Positions 8,800-15,579 of a stretch of DNA of 64,000 nt are shown one piece after another. How positions within the stretch are numbered: the first letter of the stretch is position 1; each line of letters opens with the position of its first letter. The notes under the pieces are model-generated. The model did no database searches. It was not told the DNA's origin and worked only from the letters and a program-made list of their open reading frames with translations. The position numbers were made by a program, and so were the translations under genes. Origin of the DNA: Parvibaculum sp. (lineage in GTDB: Bacteria; Pseudomonadota; Alphaproteobacteria; Parvibaculales; Parvibaculaceae); assembly GCA_017642695.1 (NCBI GenBank), contig JAEPQD010000002.1:434001-498000 (forward strand), written 5' to 3'.

Positions 8800-9594
8800 G
8801 TGAAAAAGACAATGACAATGATCTCACGTGCCGTATCTCTTGCCGCTGTGGCGGCGGTTGGCTTCACGCTTCTCGCCGGCGCGCCTGCGAAGGCCGCCGG
8901 GGGCGAGGTCGAGCCCATCGACATGACGTGGTCCTTCGAGGGTGTCTTCGGCACCTACGACCGCGACGCGCTGCGCCGCGGCTACAAGGTCTACAAGGAA
9001 GTCTGCTCCGTCTGCCATTCGATGCAGTATGTGCGCTTCCGCAACCTCGCCCAGCCGGGAGGACCGGAATTCTCGGAAGGCCAGGTGAAGACGCTGGCCG
9101 CCGAGATCACCGTCGAGGACGGACCGAATTCCGACGGCGAGATGTTCGAGCGTCCGGGCGAACCGAAGGATGCCTTCCCCTCGCCCTATCCGAACCCGGA
9201 AGCCGCGGCCGCTGCGCTCGGCGCTGTGGCACCGGACCTGTCGCTCATGAACAAGGCGCGTCCCGGTGGAGCGGACTATGTCTATTCGCTGCTCGTCGGT
9301 TACGAGGAAGCGCCGGAAGACTTCGATCTCACGGCCGGTTCCTACAACAAGTACTTTCCCGGCCACATGATCGCCATGCCGCAGCCGCTTTCGGACGGGC
9401 AGGTCGATTATGAGGACGGCACGCCCAACACCGTCGAGCAGATGGCGAAGGACGTCACCCACTTCATGATGTGGACCGCCGAGCCCAAGCTCGAGCAGCG
9501 CCACCGCATGGGCTTCCAGGTGCTGATCTATCTCGTGGCGCTTGGCGGCATCCTCTATTTCGCGATGCGCAAGGTCTGGGCCGACGCCCACTGA
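8800..9594 (+). CDS. petC: Cytochrome c1 subunit of the bc1 complex
   Basis: Membrane-anchored c-type cytochrome that receives electrons from the Rieske protein and reduces soluble cytochrome c. It is 264 residues long and begins with GTG. The signal peptide ends near AGAPAKAAGG (about residue 33). The haem-binding motif is Cys69-Ser-Val-Cys72-His73; the distal Met ligand is likely in HMIAMPQPLSDG. A single C-terminal helix (LIYLVALGGILYFAM) anchors the protein. The strong terminator directly after it closes the operon. Confidence 0.97.
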   Translation: MKKTMTMISRAVSLAAVAAVGFTLLAGAPAKAAGGEVEPIDMTWSFEGVFGTYDRDALRRGYKVYKEVCSVCHSMQYVRFRNLAQPGGPEFSEGQVKTLAAEITVEDGPNSDGEMFERPGEPKDAFPSPYPNPEAAAAALGAVAPDLSLMNKARPGGADYVYSLLVGYEEAPEDFDLTAGSYNKYFPGHMIAMPQPLSDGQVDYEDGTPNTVEQMAKDVTHFMMWTAEPKLEQRHRMGFQVLIYLVALGGILYFAMRKVWADAH

Positions 9595-9621
9595 TCGCTC
9601 CGCGCGAATGCGACAGTGAAA

Positions 9622-9645
9622 GGGCCTCTTCGGAGGCCCTTTTTT
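9622..9645 (+). terminator. Rho-independent terminator of petABC
   Basis: A seven-base perfect stem GGGCCTC (9622-9628) with a stable TTCG loop and GAGGCCC (9633-9639), followed by six T residues. It lies 28 bases after the petC stop and before the mtnP ribosome binding site. Confidence 0.9.
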
Positions 9646-9706
9646 ATGGCGCCGTCGGCAATGTTTGTTAGTGTCTCGCGGGTTTGAGAAGGCGGAAAGG
9701 AACGGC

Positions 9707-10597
9707 ATGGCGAAAACAGTTCTCGGCGTCATCGGCGGCAGCGGCGTCTACGAATTTCCCGGCCTTAAGAACGAACGCTGGCAGCGCGTCGAAAGTCCGT
9801 GGGGCGAGCCCTCCGACGAGCTTCATTTCGGTGAGCTGCCGCTCGGCAACGGCAAGTCTCTCGAAATGGTGTTCCTGCCGCGTCACGGCCGTGGCCATCC
9901 GCATTCGCCGACGACGATCAACTACCGCGCCAATATCGACGCGATGAAGCGCGCGGGCGTCACCGACATCATTTCCGTTTCCGCCGTGGGCTCACTCAAG
10001 GAAGAGCTGCCGCCGGGCAGCTTCGTCATCGTCGACCAGTTCATCGACCGCACCTTCGCCCGCGAGAAGAGCTTCTTCGGTGAAGGTTTCGTCGCCCATG
10101 TCTCGATGGCGGAGCCCGTCTGCCCGCGCCTCGGCGACCATCTCGAGGCCGCCTGCAAGGCGAACGGCATCAAGTACAAGCGCGGCGGCACCTATCTCGT
10201 CATGGAAGGTCCGCAATTCTCGACGCTTGCCGAGAGCAATCTCTACCGCTCCTGGGGATGTTCGGTGATCGGCATGACCAACATGCCGGAGGCAAAGCTC
10301 GCCCGCGAAGCGGAGATCTGCTACGCGACCGTCGCGATGGTGACGGACTACGACTGCTGGCACCCGGATCATGCCCATGTCGAGGTCGCCGACGTCGTGC
10401 GCGTACTAGAGGAAAACGCGGGCCATGCCCGCGCCATGATCCGCGCCGTCGCCGAGAGCTTCGGACCGGAGCGCGAGCCCTCGCCGCAGGGCCTCGACCG
10501 TGTGCTCGACACGGCGCTCATCACCGCGCCCGCGAAGCGCGATCCCGCGCTCGTGAAGAAGCTCGATGCCGTTGCCGGACGCGTGCTCGGCGCCTGA
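9707..10597 (+). CDS. mtnP: S-methyl-5'-thioadenosine phosphorylase
   Basis: Phosphorolyses 5'-methylthioadenosine, the by-product of polyamine and homoserine-lactone synthesis, to adenine and 5-methylthioribose 1-phosphate. The 296-residue product opens with LGVIGGSGVYEF and has the PNP/MTAP family motifs LPRHGRGHPHSPTTINYRAN, MEGPQFSTLAES and GMTNMPEAKLAREAEICYATVAMVTDYD. The ATG at 9707 is chosen for the GGAAAGGA ribosome binding site seven bases before it. It heads the salvage cluster mtnP-apt-mtnA-aldolase; the adenine it frees is the substrate of the next gene. Confidence 0.94.
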   Translation: MAKTVLGVIGGSGVYEFPGLKNERWQRVESPWGEPSDELHFGELPLGNGKSLEMVFLPRHGRGHPHSPTTINYRANIDAMKRAGVTDIISVSAVGSLKEELPPGSFVIVDQFIDRTFAREKSFFGEGFVAHVSMAEPVCPRLGDHLEAACKANGIKYKRGGTYLVMEGPQFSTLAESNLYRSWGCSVIGMTNMPEAKLAREAEICYATVAMVTDYDCWHPDHAHVEVADVVRVLEENAGHARAMIRAVAESFGPEREPSPQGLDRVLDTALITAPAKRDPALVKKLDAVAGRVLGA

Positions 10598-10636
10598 GAG
10601 AAGTTGGTTGTTTGCGGCGGCTTCTGTCTTCACCGT

Positions 10637-10782
10637 CCACCCTCCCCTCGGGGAGGGTCGGAATTTGAGGAACGCATGTGACGCAAATTCCGGGGCGGGG
10701 GCTGAGGCGATACGGCCCCCCGCCCCGAAAAATTCTTCGCTGGGGGCTCGAATTTTTCGACCCGCCCCCAGGGGCGGATAGC
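10637..10782. repeat. Interspersed palindromic repeat, copy 1
   Basis: About 146 bases between mtnP and apt composed of nested inverted repeats: CCCTCCCC/GGGGAGGG, GGAATTTG (10660-10667)/CAAATTCC (10684-10691), GGGGCGGGG (10692-10700)/CCCCGCCCC (10718-10726), and CGAAAAATTC/GAATTTTTCG. The two ends (CCACCCTCCCC... and ...CCCCCAGGGGCGG) resemble each other in inverted orientation. It shares architecture and internal words with the element at 13612-13790, so it is a diverged member of one family. Confidence 0.75.
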
Positions 10783-10810
10783 ATCGATAGTCAGCAGGGG
10801 AAGATAGTAT

Positions 10811-11338
10811 ATGGACATCAAGCACTTCATCCGCACGATCCCGGACTATCCGAAATCGGGCATTCTCTTCCGTGATATCACGACGCTCCTGTCGGACCCG
10901 GAAGGCTTCCGCGGCGCGGTCGATGCGCTGGTGAAGCTTCACACCGGCGCGAAGTTCGACGTGGTGGCGGGGATCGAGGCGCGCGGTTTCATTCTCGGCG
11001 GCGCCGTCGCGCATCAGCTCGGGGTCGGGTTCATTCCCGTCCGCAAGAAGGGCAAGCTCCCGTGGGAGACGATCGGTCAGGAATACGACCTTGAATACGG
11101 CACCGACACGGTCGAAATCCACAAGGACGCCGTGAAGGAAGGCGAGCGCGTGCTGCTGATCGACGACCTGATCGCGACGGGCGGTACGGCGGAAGCCGCC
11201 GTGAAACTCCTCGTCAAGGCGGGCGGCATCGTCAGCGCCGCGAGCTTCGTCATCGAACTGCCGGAGCTCGGCGGGCGCCAGCGCCTCGAGGATCTCGACA
11301 TCGAGGTGCTCTCGCTCTGCTCCTTCGACGGCCACTGA
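10811..11338 (+). CDS. apt: Adenine phosphoribosyltransferase
   Basis: Converts adenine and PRPP to AMP. The 175-residue protein shows [22 protein letters not shown] at the start (first residues of the Apt family), the adenine pocket [15 protein letters not shown], the flexible loop region [11 protein letters not shown] and the PRPP-binding motif [13 protein letters not shown]. In this operon it recycles the adenine released by MtnP, so the pathway loses no purine. A palindromic repeat separates it from mtnP, but both read the same way and the 22-base gap to mtnA indicates co-transcription. Confidence 0.96.
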   Translation: MDIKHFIRTIPDYPKSGILFRDITTLLSDPEGFRGAVDALVKLHTGAKFDVVAGIEARGFILGGAVAHQLGVGFIPVRKKGKLPWETIGQEYDLEYGTDTVEIHKDAVKEGERVLLIDDLIATGGTAEAAVKLLVKAGGIVSAASFVIELPELGGRQRLEDLDIEVLSLCSFDGH

Positions 11339-11360
11339 CCCCCACCGGAAGGGAGGCGGC

Positions 11361-12458
11361 ATGAAGATCGACGGCACTCACTACCGCACCATCTGGGTCG
11401 CAGAGGACGGCTGGTCGGTCGAGATCATCGACCAGACGAAGCTGCCGCATGAATTCGTCACCGCCAGCCTGCAATCGGCGGACGACGCGGCGCGCGCGAT
11501 CCGCGATATGCTCGTGCGCGGCGCGCCGCTGATCGGCGCCACCGCCGCCTACGGTCTCTGCATGGCGCTCCGCGAAGACGCCTCCGACGAGACGCTCGAC
11601 CGCACATACGACATGCTGCTCGCGACGCGCCCCACCGCCGTCAATCTCAAATGGTCGCTCGATGCGATGCGGGAGGCGGTCCGCAAGGTGGGCTCCAATG
11701 CGCGCGTCGAGGCGGCCTATGCGGAAGCCGCGCGGCTCTGCGAGGAGGATGTCGAGACCTGCCGCCGCATCGGCGAGAACGGGCTCCGTATCATTCGCGG
11801 GCTCGCGGAGGCGAAGCCCGGCCGGACCGTCAACATCCTCACCCATTGCAATGCCGGCTGGCTCGCCTGCGTCGACTGGGGTACCGCGCTCGCGCCGATC
11901 TACATGGCGCATGATGCCGGGCTCCCCGTCCATGTCTGGGTCGACGAGACGCGGCCGCGCAACCAGGGCGCCTCGCTCACCGCCTTCGAGCTCGGCCGCC
12001 ATGGCGTGCCGCACACCATCGTGCCGGACAATGCGGGCGGCCACCTGATGCAGCATGGAAAGGTCGACATGTGCATCGTCGGCACCGACCGCACGACCTC
12101 GACCGGCGACGTCGCGAACAAGATCGGCACGTACCTCAAGGCGCTCGCGGCGGAGGCGAACAACGTCCCCTTCTACGTCGCGCTGCCGCACACGACCATC
12201 GACTGGACGATGAAGGACGGTGTCGCGGAAATCGAGATCGAGGAGCGCTCCCCCCGCGAGGTCACGCACATGACCGGCCGCACCGACAAGGGCGAGGTCG
12301 TCACGGTCGAGATTTCCGCGCCCGGCAGCGCCGCCGCCAATTACGGTTTCGACGTCACGCCCGCGCGCTACGTCACCGGCCTCATCACGGAACGCGGCGT
12401 CTCACCGGCGAGCCGCGAGGGGCTCCTCTCGCTCTATCCGGAAAAGAAAAATGGCTGA
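11361..12458 (+). CDS. mtnA: S-methyl-5-thioribose-1-phosphate isomerase
   Basis: Isomerises 5-methylthioribose 1-phosphate to 5-methylthioribulose 1-phosphate. The protein is 365 residues, with the MtnA signature segments [28 protein letters not shown] (catalytic Cys) and [25 protein letters not shown] (catalytic Asp), which distinguish it from the related eIF2B subunits. The ribosome binding site is GGAAGGGAGG before ATG. Its stop overlaps the start of the aldolase gene by eight bases, implying translational coupling of the two successive steps. Confidence 0.95.
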   Translation: MKIDGTHYRTIWVAEDGWSVEIIDQTKLPHEFVTASLQSADDAARAIRDMLVRGAPLIGATAAYGLCMALREDASDETLDRTYDMLLATRPTAVNLKWSLDAMREAVRKVGSNARVEAAYAEAARLCEEDVETCRRIGENGLRIIRGLAEAKPGRTVNILTHCNAGWLACVDWGTALAPIYMAHDAGLPVHVWVDETRPRNQGASLTAFELGRHGVPHTIVPDNAGGHLMQHGKVDMCIVGTDRTTSTGDVANKIGTYLKALAAEANNVPFYVALPHTTIDWTMKDGVAEIEIEERSPREVTHMTGRTDKGEVVTVEISAPGSAAANYGFDVTPARYVTGLITERGVSPASREGLLSLYPEKKNG

Positions 12459-13101
12459 CGCGGACGCCTCATGGCTCCGCCAGCGCGTCATCGACGCCGC
12501 GCTTGATCTCACGCGCACCGGCCTTTCGCCGAACATGTCGGGCAACTTTTCCGCGCGCGACGGCGGCCGCGTCTTCATCACGCCGTCGGGCATCGCCTAC
12601 ACGGACTTGCTGCCCGGTGACATCGTGGAAATGACGCTTGAGGGAGAGGTCCTCTCCGGCGCTGCGGCGCCGTCGTCCGAATGGCGCATGCATTGCGCGA
12701 TCTACGAGGCCTTTCCCGAAGCCGGCGGCATCGTCCATGCCCATTCCGATTTCGCGACCGCGCTTGCCGTGATGAAGCGCGAGATCCCGCCCTTCCACTA
12801 CATGGTCGCCGTCGCGGGCGGGCGGAACATCCGCTGCGCGCCCTATGCGACCTTCGGCTCGGCGGAACTTGGCCAGCATGCCGTCGCCGCGCTTGAAGGC
12901 CGCCGCGCATGCCTCCTCGCGCATCACGGCCAGATCGCCTTCGGGGAAAGCGTCGAGGCGGCGCTCCATCTCGCGCATGAGGTCGAGACGCTCTCGGCGC
13001 AATACTGGCGTGCGCTGCAGCTCGGCGAGCCGGACCTCCTCTCCGACGCGGAGATGGCGGTGAATGTCGAGAAGTTTAAAAGCTACGGGCGGCGAGGGTA
13101 G
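12451..13101 (+). CDS. Class II aldolase, probable 5-methylthioribulose-1-P aldolase
   Basis: A 216-residue zinc-dependent class II aldolase/adducin family protein, similar in length to L-fuculose-phosphate aldolase. Zinc ligands are evident in [12 protein letters not shown] and in the C-terminal HLAHEVE, with the phosphate-binding [17 protein letters not shown] near residue 30. From the position directly behind and overlapping mtnA, the likely substrate is 5-methylthioribulose 1-phosphate, cleaved to dihydroxyacetone phosphate and 2-methylthioacetaldehyde, as described for Ald2 of the MTA/DHAP shunt. The alternative, the MtnB dehydratase of the classical Met salvage pathway, shares this fold; the absence here of mtnC, mtnD and mtnE argues for the shunt but cannot prove it. 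Confidence 0.8.
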   Translation: MADADASWLRQRVIDAALDLTRTGLSPNMSGNFSARDGGRVFITPSGIAYTDLLPGDIVEMTLEGEVLSGAAAPSSEWRMHCAIYEAFPEAGGIVHAHSDFATALAVMKREIPPFHYMVAVAGGRNIRCAPYATFGSAELGQHAVAALEGRRACLLAHHGQIAFGESVEAALHLAHEVETLSAQYWRALQLGEPDLLSDAEMAVNVEKFKSYGRRG

Positions 13102-13105
13102 GGCG

Positions 13106-13549
13106 GTGGAAGAGAAACCATACACAGCGCAGTTGTCTCTTCGTCTTTCTCACGAAGCGCTTGACCTCACGAGCATCTGCGATGCTCTGGAAATGCAGCC
13201 GAGGGTCATCTGGAAAGCAGGGGATCGGAATGTGACGCCCGCAGGCACTCCCATCGAGGGGACCCGGAACAATTCATATTGTTCGATCGACCTGTTTCCG
13301 GCCTCCGACCGGCCGCTGCACCGTCAGGTGGATGAGGCTCTCGCGCTGCTTGAGCGTCATGCTGCCACGCTGCAAGGCTTCCACCGCGACGGCGGCAAGG
13401 TAGATCTTTGTATTGGATGGTTCTGCATTGCAGACACAGGAACTACGCTCGATGCGTCTGTTGTGGAGCGGCTTGCCCGGATTAAAACCGGTCTCGATAT
13501 GCACGTTTACGTTCCGGACCCTGTCGGCAGCACCGACCTTCAGGAATAA
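13106..13549 (+). CDS. DUF4279 family protein
   Basis: A 147-residue protein (GTG start at 13106 behind a GAGGGTAGGG stretch, four bases after the aldolase stop; an ATG at 13064 overlapping the aldolase is possible). It matches the pattern I associate with DUF4279: an early KPYTAQLSLRLSHEALDLTSICDALEM split across a beta strand and helix, then the N-N-S-Y-C-S-I-D-L turn and a final EHRLARIKTGLDMHVYV-like end. No catalytic residues are evident and its link to methylthioadenosine salvage, if any, is unknown. Confidence 0.75.
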   Translation: MEEKPYTAQLSLRLSHEALDLTSICDALEMQPRVIWKAGDRNVTPAGTPIEGTRNNSYCSIDLFPASDRPLHRQVDEALALLERHAATLQGFHRDGGKVDLCIGWFCIADTGTTLDASVVERLARIKTGLDMHVYVPDPVGSTDLQE

Positions 13550-13551
13550 AA

Positions 13552-13590
13552 ATATCATTGCCGGATCAAGCCCGGAGGTGACGTGAAGAG
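13552..13590. repeat. Truncated copy of the GTCATCCCGG repeat
   Basis: The sequence TTGCCGGATCAAGCCCGGAG followed by GTGACG reads, on the other strand, like half of the element at 13831-13919 (GTCA-CC-TCCGGGCTTGATCCGGCA). It directly follows the DUF4279 stop. I take it as a degenerate or one-armed copy. Confidence 0.4.
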
Positions 13591-13611
13591 GTGAGGATAG
13601 CAGGATGCCCT

Positions 13612-13790
13612 CTTCCCACCCTCCCCTTGAGGGAGGGTCAAACCGCTGCAAGCGGTTTGGGGCGGGGTAGCGACAGAAATCTCAACTGCAACCGGTAGCG
13701 GGTTCCCTGCGGCACCGCCGCGACCCCGCCCCGAAAAACTTTTCGCTGCGCTCGATTTTTTCGACCCTCCCTCAAGGGGAGGGTGGGAAG
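13612..13790. repeat. Interspersed palindromic repeat, copy 2, 28-bp perfect TIRs
   Basis: A 179-base element whose first 28 bases (13612-13639, beginning CTTCCCACCCTCCCC) are exactly repeated in inverted orientation at 13763-13790. Inside are further dyads: AAACCGC/GCGGTTT, GGGGCGGGGT/ACCCCGCCCC and CGAAAAA-CTTTTCG/CGATTTTTTCG, so a transcript could fold into one long branched hairpin. No transposase frame fits. There is no clear target duplication in the flanks. It is the intact relative of the element at 10637-10782. Confidence 0.85.
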
Positions 13791-13830
13791 CGAAGGCGCA
13801 TTTTCGGCAATGCCAAAGCCAAAACAAAGT

Positions 13831-13919
13831 TGTCATCCCGGCACTTGTTGCCGGGACCCAATCCACGTTTCAACGGGCGGCGATGCCAATGGGTCCCGGG
13901 AATAAATCCCGGGATGACA
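13831..13919. repeat. Second repeat family, TGTCATCCCGG termini
   Basis: An 89-base element with imperfect terminal inverted repeats of about 29 bases: one end TGTCATCCCGG-N-ACTTGTTGCC, the other TGTCATCCCGGGATTTATTCC on the opposite strand, both running into CGGGACCCA. This is the style of short dispersed repeat common in alphaproteobacterial intergenic DNA. It abuts the end of the glutathione peroxidase gene (22 bases) and might serve as a hairpin at its 3' end. Confidence 0.8.
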
Positions 13920-13940
13920 TCTTTGGGTGGCGCGGCTGTT

Positions 13941-14438
13941 CTACTCCCCCAACGCCTTCTTCAGCGCGCGCTCGACCTTCGCCGAGCCCGGTGTCGTCGT
14001 GCTGGCGAACCAGTCGACGAGCTTCCCGTCGCGCCCGATCACATATTTGTAGAAGTTCCAGCGGGGCTTCGAGAAGAAGCCGCCTTGCTTGCCAAGCCAC
14101 TGGAAGAGGGGATGGGCCTCTGTCCCCGTCACATGGACCTTTTCCGTCAGCGGGAAGTCCACGCCGAAATTGATCTCGCAGAAATTCCCGATCTCGGCGG
14201 CGTTGCCCGGCTCCTGGTTCGCGAAGTCGTTGGACGGCACGCCGATCACGACGAGGCCGTCATCGGCATGTTTCCGCCAGATCTCTTCCAGCTCCTTGTA
14301 TTGCGGCGTGAAACCGCATTTCGACGCCGTGTTCACGATGAGGAGCGGGCGCCCCTCGAACTCGGCGAGCGGCATGGGCTCGCCCCTCAGACTTTCGAAA
14401 ATGAAGTCGTAGGCCGTCTGTTCCTTCATATCGCTCAT
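13941..14438 (-). CDS. Glutathione peroxidase family protein (Cys type)
   Basis: A 165-residue thiol peroxidase of the glutathione peroxidase family, reducing hydrogen peroxide and organic peroxides. The peroxidatic residue is a cysteine, Cys41 in NTASKCGFTPQY, not selenocysteine; FEGRPLLIVN and GVPSNDFANQEPG are the second and third family blocks, and the expected Trp-Asn motif appears in PRWNFYKYVI. Bacterial proteins of this type usually depend on thioredoxin. The ATG at 14438 is chosen over 14462. It lies just downstream of ohr and in the same direction, so it may be part of the same peroxide response. Confidence 0.92.
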   Translation of the reverse strand: MSDMKEQTAYDFIFESLRGEPMPLAEFEGRPLLIVNTASKCGFTPQYKELEEIWRKHADDGLVVIGVPSNDFANQEPGNAAEIGNFCEINFGVDFPLTEKVHVTGTEAHPLFQWLGKQGGFFSKPRWNFYKYVIGRDGKLVDWFASTTTPGSAKVERALKKALGE

Positions 14439-14489
14439 GTCATGTCCCCCGGGGTTTGCCATGCCGTTGCTTTTTCGCCCGTGCCGCCG

Positions 14490-14912
14490 TCAGACGACGC
14501 TCAGGCGGACCTCGACATTGCCGCGCGTCGCGTTCGAATAGGGGCACACTTCATGCGCCTCGGCAACGAGGGCTTCCGCTTCCGCCTTGTCGAGACCGGG
14601 CAGCGAGACTTCGAGGTCGATGTCGAGCGCGAAGCCCTTGCCCTTCGGGTTCTGGCCGATGCCGACATGGGCGGTGACCGCGGAGTCCGCAGGCACCTTC
14701 ACCTTCTTCTGCCCGGCGACGAATTTCAGCGCCGAGTGGAAGCAGGCGGAATAGCCCGCCGCGAAAAGCTGCTCCGGGTTCGTGCCGGGGCCGCCCGCGC
14801 CGCCGAATTCCTTCACCGTGTCGAGGGCGACGGCGAGCCGGCCGTCATCCGATTTCGCTTCGCCCGTCCGGCCGCCGGAGGAGGTCGCATGTGCCGTGTA
14901 GAGGATGTTCAT
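14490..14912 (-). CDS. ohr: Organic hydroperoxide resistance protein Ohr
   Basis: Cysteine-based peroxidase that reduces fatty-acid and other organic hydroperoxides, 140 residues from ATG 14912. The reactive pair is Cys57 (GYSACFHSAL) and Cys123 (EVCPYSNATRGN), both in the expected places of the OsmC/Ohr fold, and the Arg of the active site lies in the early GGRTGEAKS loop. It lies downstream of ohrR in the same direction with a 127-base gap that holds its own promoter and a candidate OhrR operator. Confidence 0.95.
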   Translation of the reverse strand: MNILYTAHATSSGGRTGEAKSDDGRLAVALDTVKEFGGAGGPGTNPEQLFAAGYSACFHSALKFVAGQKKVKVPADSAVTAHVGIGQNPKGKGFALDIDLEVSLPGLDKAEAEALVAEAHEVCPYSNATRGNVEVRLSVV

Positions 14913-14968
14913 CTGTCTGCTCCCTTGAGGGGTTGAGGGAATGTCCGTTACGGGCATCATATAGGGAG

Positions 14969-14979
14969 CAATTAGATTG
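14969..14979. promoter_or_regulatory. Candidate OhrR operator upstream of ohr
   Basis: Dyad CAAT-TAG-ATTG, embedded in GCAATTAGATTGTGTGCAA. It is 57 bases before the ohr start. The same word, differing at three or four positions, occurs upstream of ohrR at 15546-15556. Binding by OhrR is inference. Confidence 0.6.
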
Positions 14980-15039
14980 TGTGCAATATAAATTCGGACA
15001 CGGTTTCGTGAGCGGGTGCCGCGGGCCGCGTGCGAGCCC

Positions 15040-15492
15040 TCAGGCCGCCAGCGTGCCGCGCAATTTCTTCAATCTTTTCCGCAAGTTAAGGATTTCATCG
15101 AGGCTGAGCCCCGAGGCGATGGCGACCTTTTTCGGGATGCCCGCCGCCTGCCGCTTCAGCGCCTTGCCCTCGGGTGTGAGCCGCACCAGCACCTGGCGCT
15201 CGTCCTTCTCGTTCCGCTCGCGGGTGACGAGCCCCGCCTTTTCGAGCCGCTTCAGGAGCGGCGTCAGCGTGCCGGAATCGAGATAGAGCCGCTCTCCAAG
15301 CCGGCTCACCGTCACGCCGTCCTCCTCCCAGAGGGAGAGCATCACGAGATATTGCGGATAGGTGAGCCCGATCTCCGCGAGCAGCGGCTTGTAGAGCTTC
15401 GTCATCAGCAGCGACGACGAATAGAGCGCGAAGCAGAGCTGGTTGTCGAGGCCGAGCGGGTCTTCCGCGCGGGCGGGGGAGGATTTCGTCAT
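15040..15492 (-). CDS. ohrR: Organic peroxide sensor OhrR (MarR family)
   Basis: A 150-residue MarR-type repressor that senses organic hydroperoxides through a conserved N-terminal cysteine, seen here as Cys20 in DNQLCFALYSSSLLM. The winged helix follows: LTYPQYLVMLSLWEEDGVTV, GERLYLDSGTLTPLLKRLE (recognition helix), and the wing RNEKDERQVLVRLTPEGK. The start at 15492 is preceded by AGGGAAA. A candidate operator lies 54-64 bases upstream, consistent with autorepression. A low-GC foreign gene ends only 88 bases upstream on the same strand. Confidence 0.94.
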   Translation of the reverse strand: MTKSSPARAEDPLGLDNQLCFALYSSSLLMTKLYKPLLAEIGLTYPQYLVMLSLWEEDGVTVSRLGERLYLDSGTLTPLLKRLEKAGLVTRERNEKDERQVLVRLTPEGKALKRQAAGIPKKVAIASGLSLDEILNLRKRLKKLRGTLAA

Positions 15493-15545
15493 GGCCGTTT
15501 CCCTTGCGTCGGTCCCCAACCATATGGGCGCAATTCCCGATGGCG

Positions 15546-15556
15546 CAATGGGATTG
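15546..15556. promoter_or_regulatory. Candidate OhrR operator upstream of ohrR
   Basis: Dyad CAAT-GGG-ATTG within GCAATGGGATTGTGTGGAA, matching the site upstream of ohr over about 15 of 19 positions, including the asymmetric GATTGTGTG tail. It lies between the ohrR start and the end of the nuclease-helicase gene. Confidence 0.6.
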
Positions 15557-15579
15557 TGTGGAAGTCACTTACTGTCCGG

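Noticed and set aside
6999..8954. A 651-codon minus-strand frame over petA and petB
   Set aside because: It runs across two genes with unmistakable Rieske and cytochrome b motifs on the plus strand; the product is rich in Arg, His and Glu, typical of an antisense shadow.
13550..13940. CRISPR array
   Set aside because: The repeats here are inverted, of different families and not regularly spaced; there are no cas genes.
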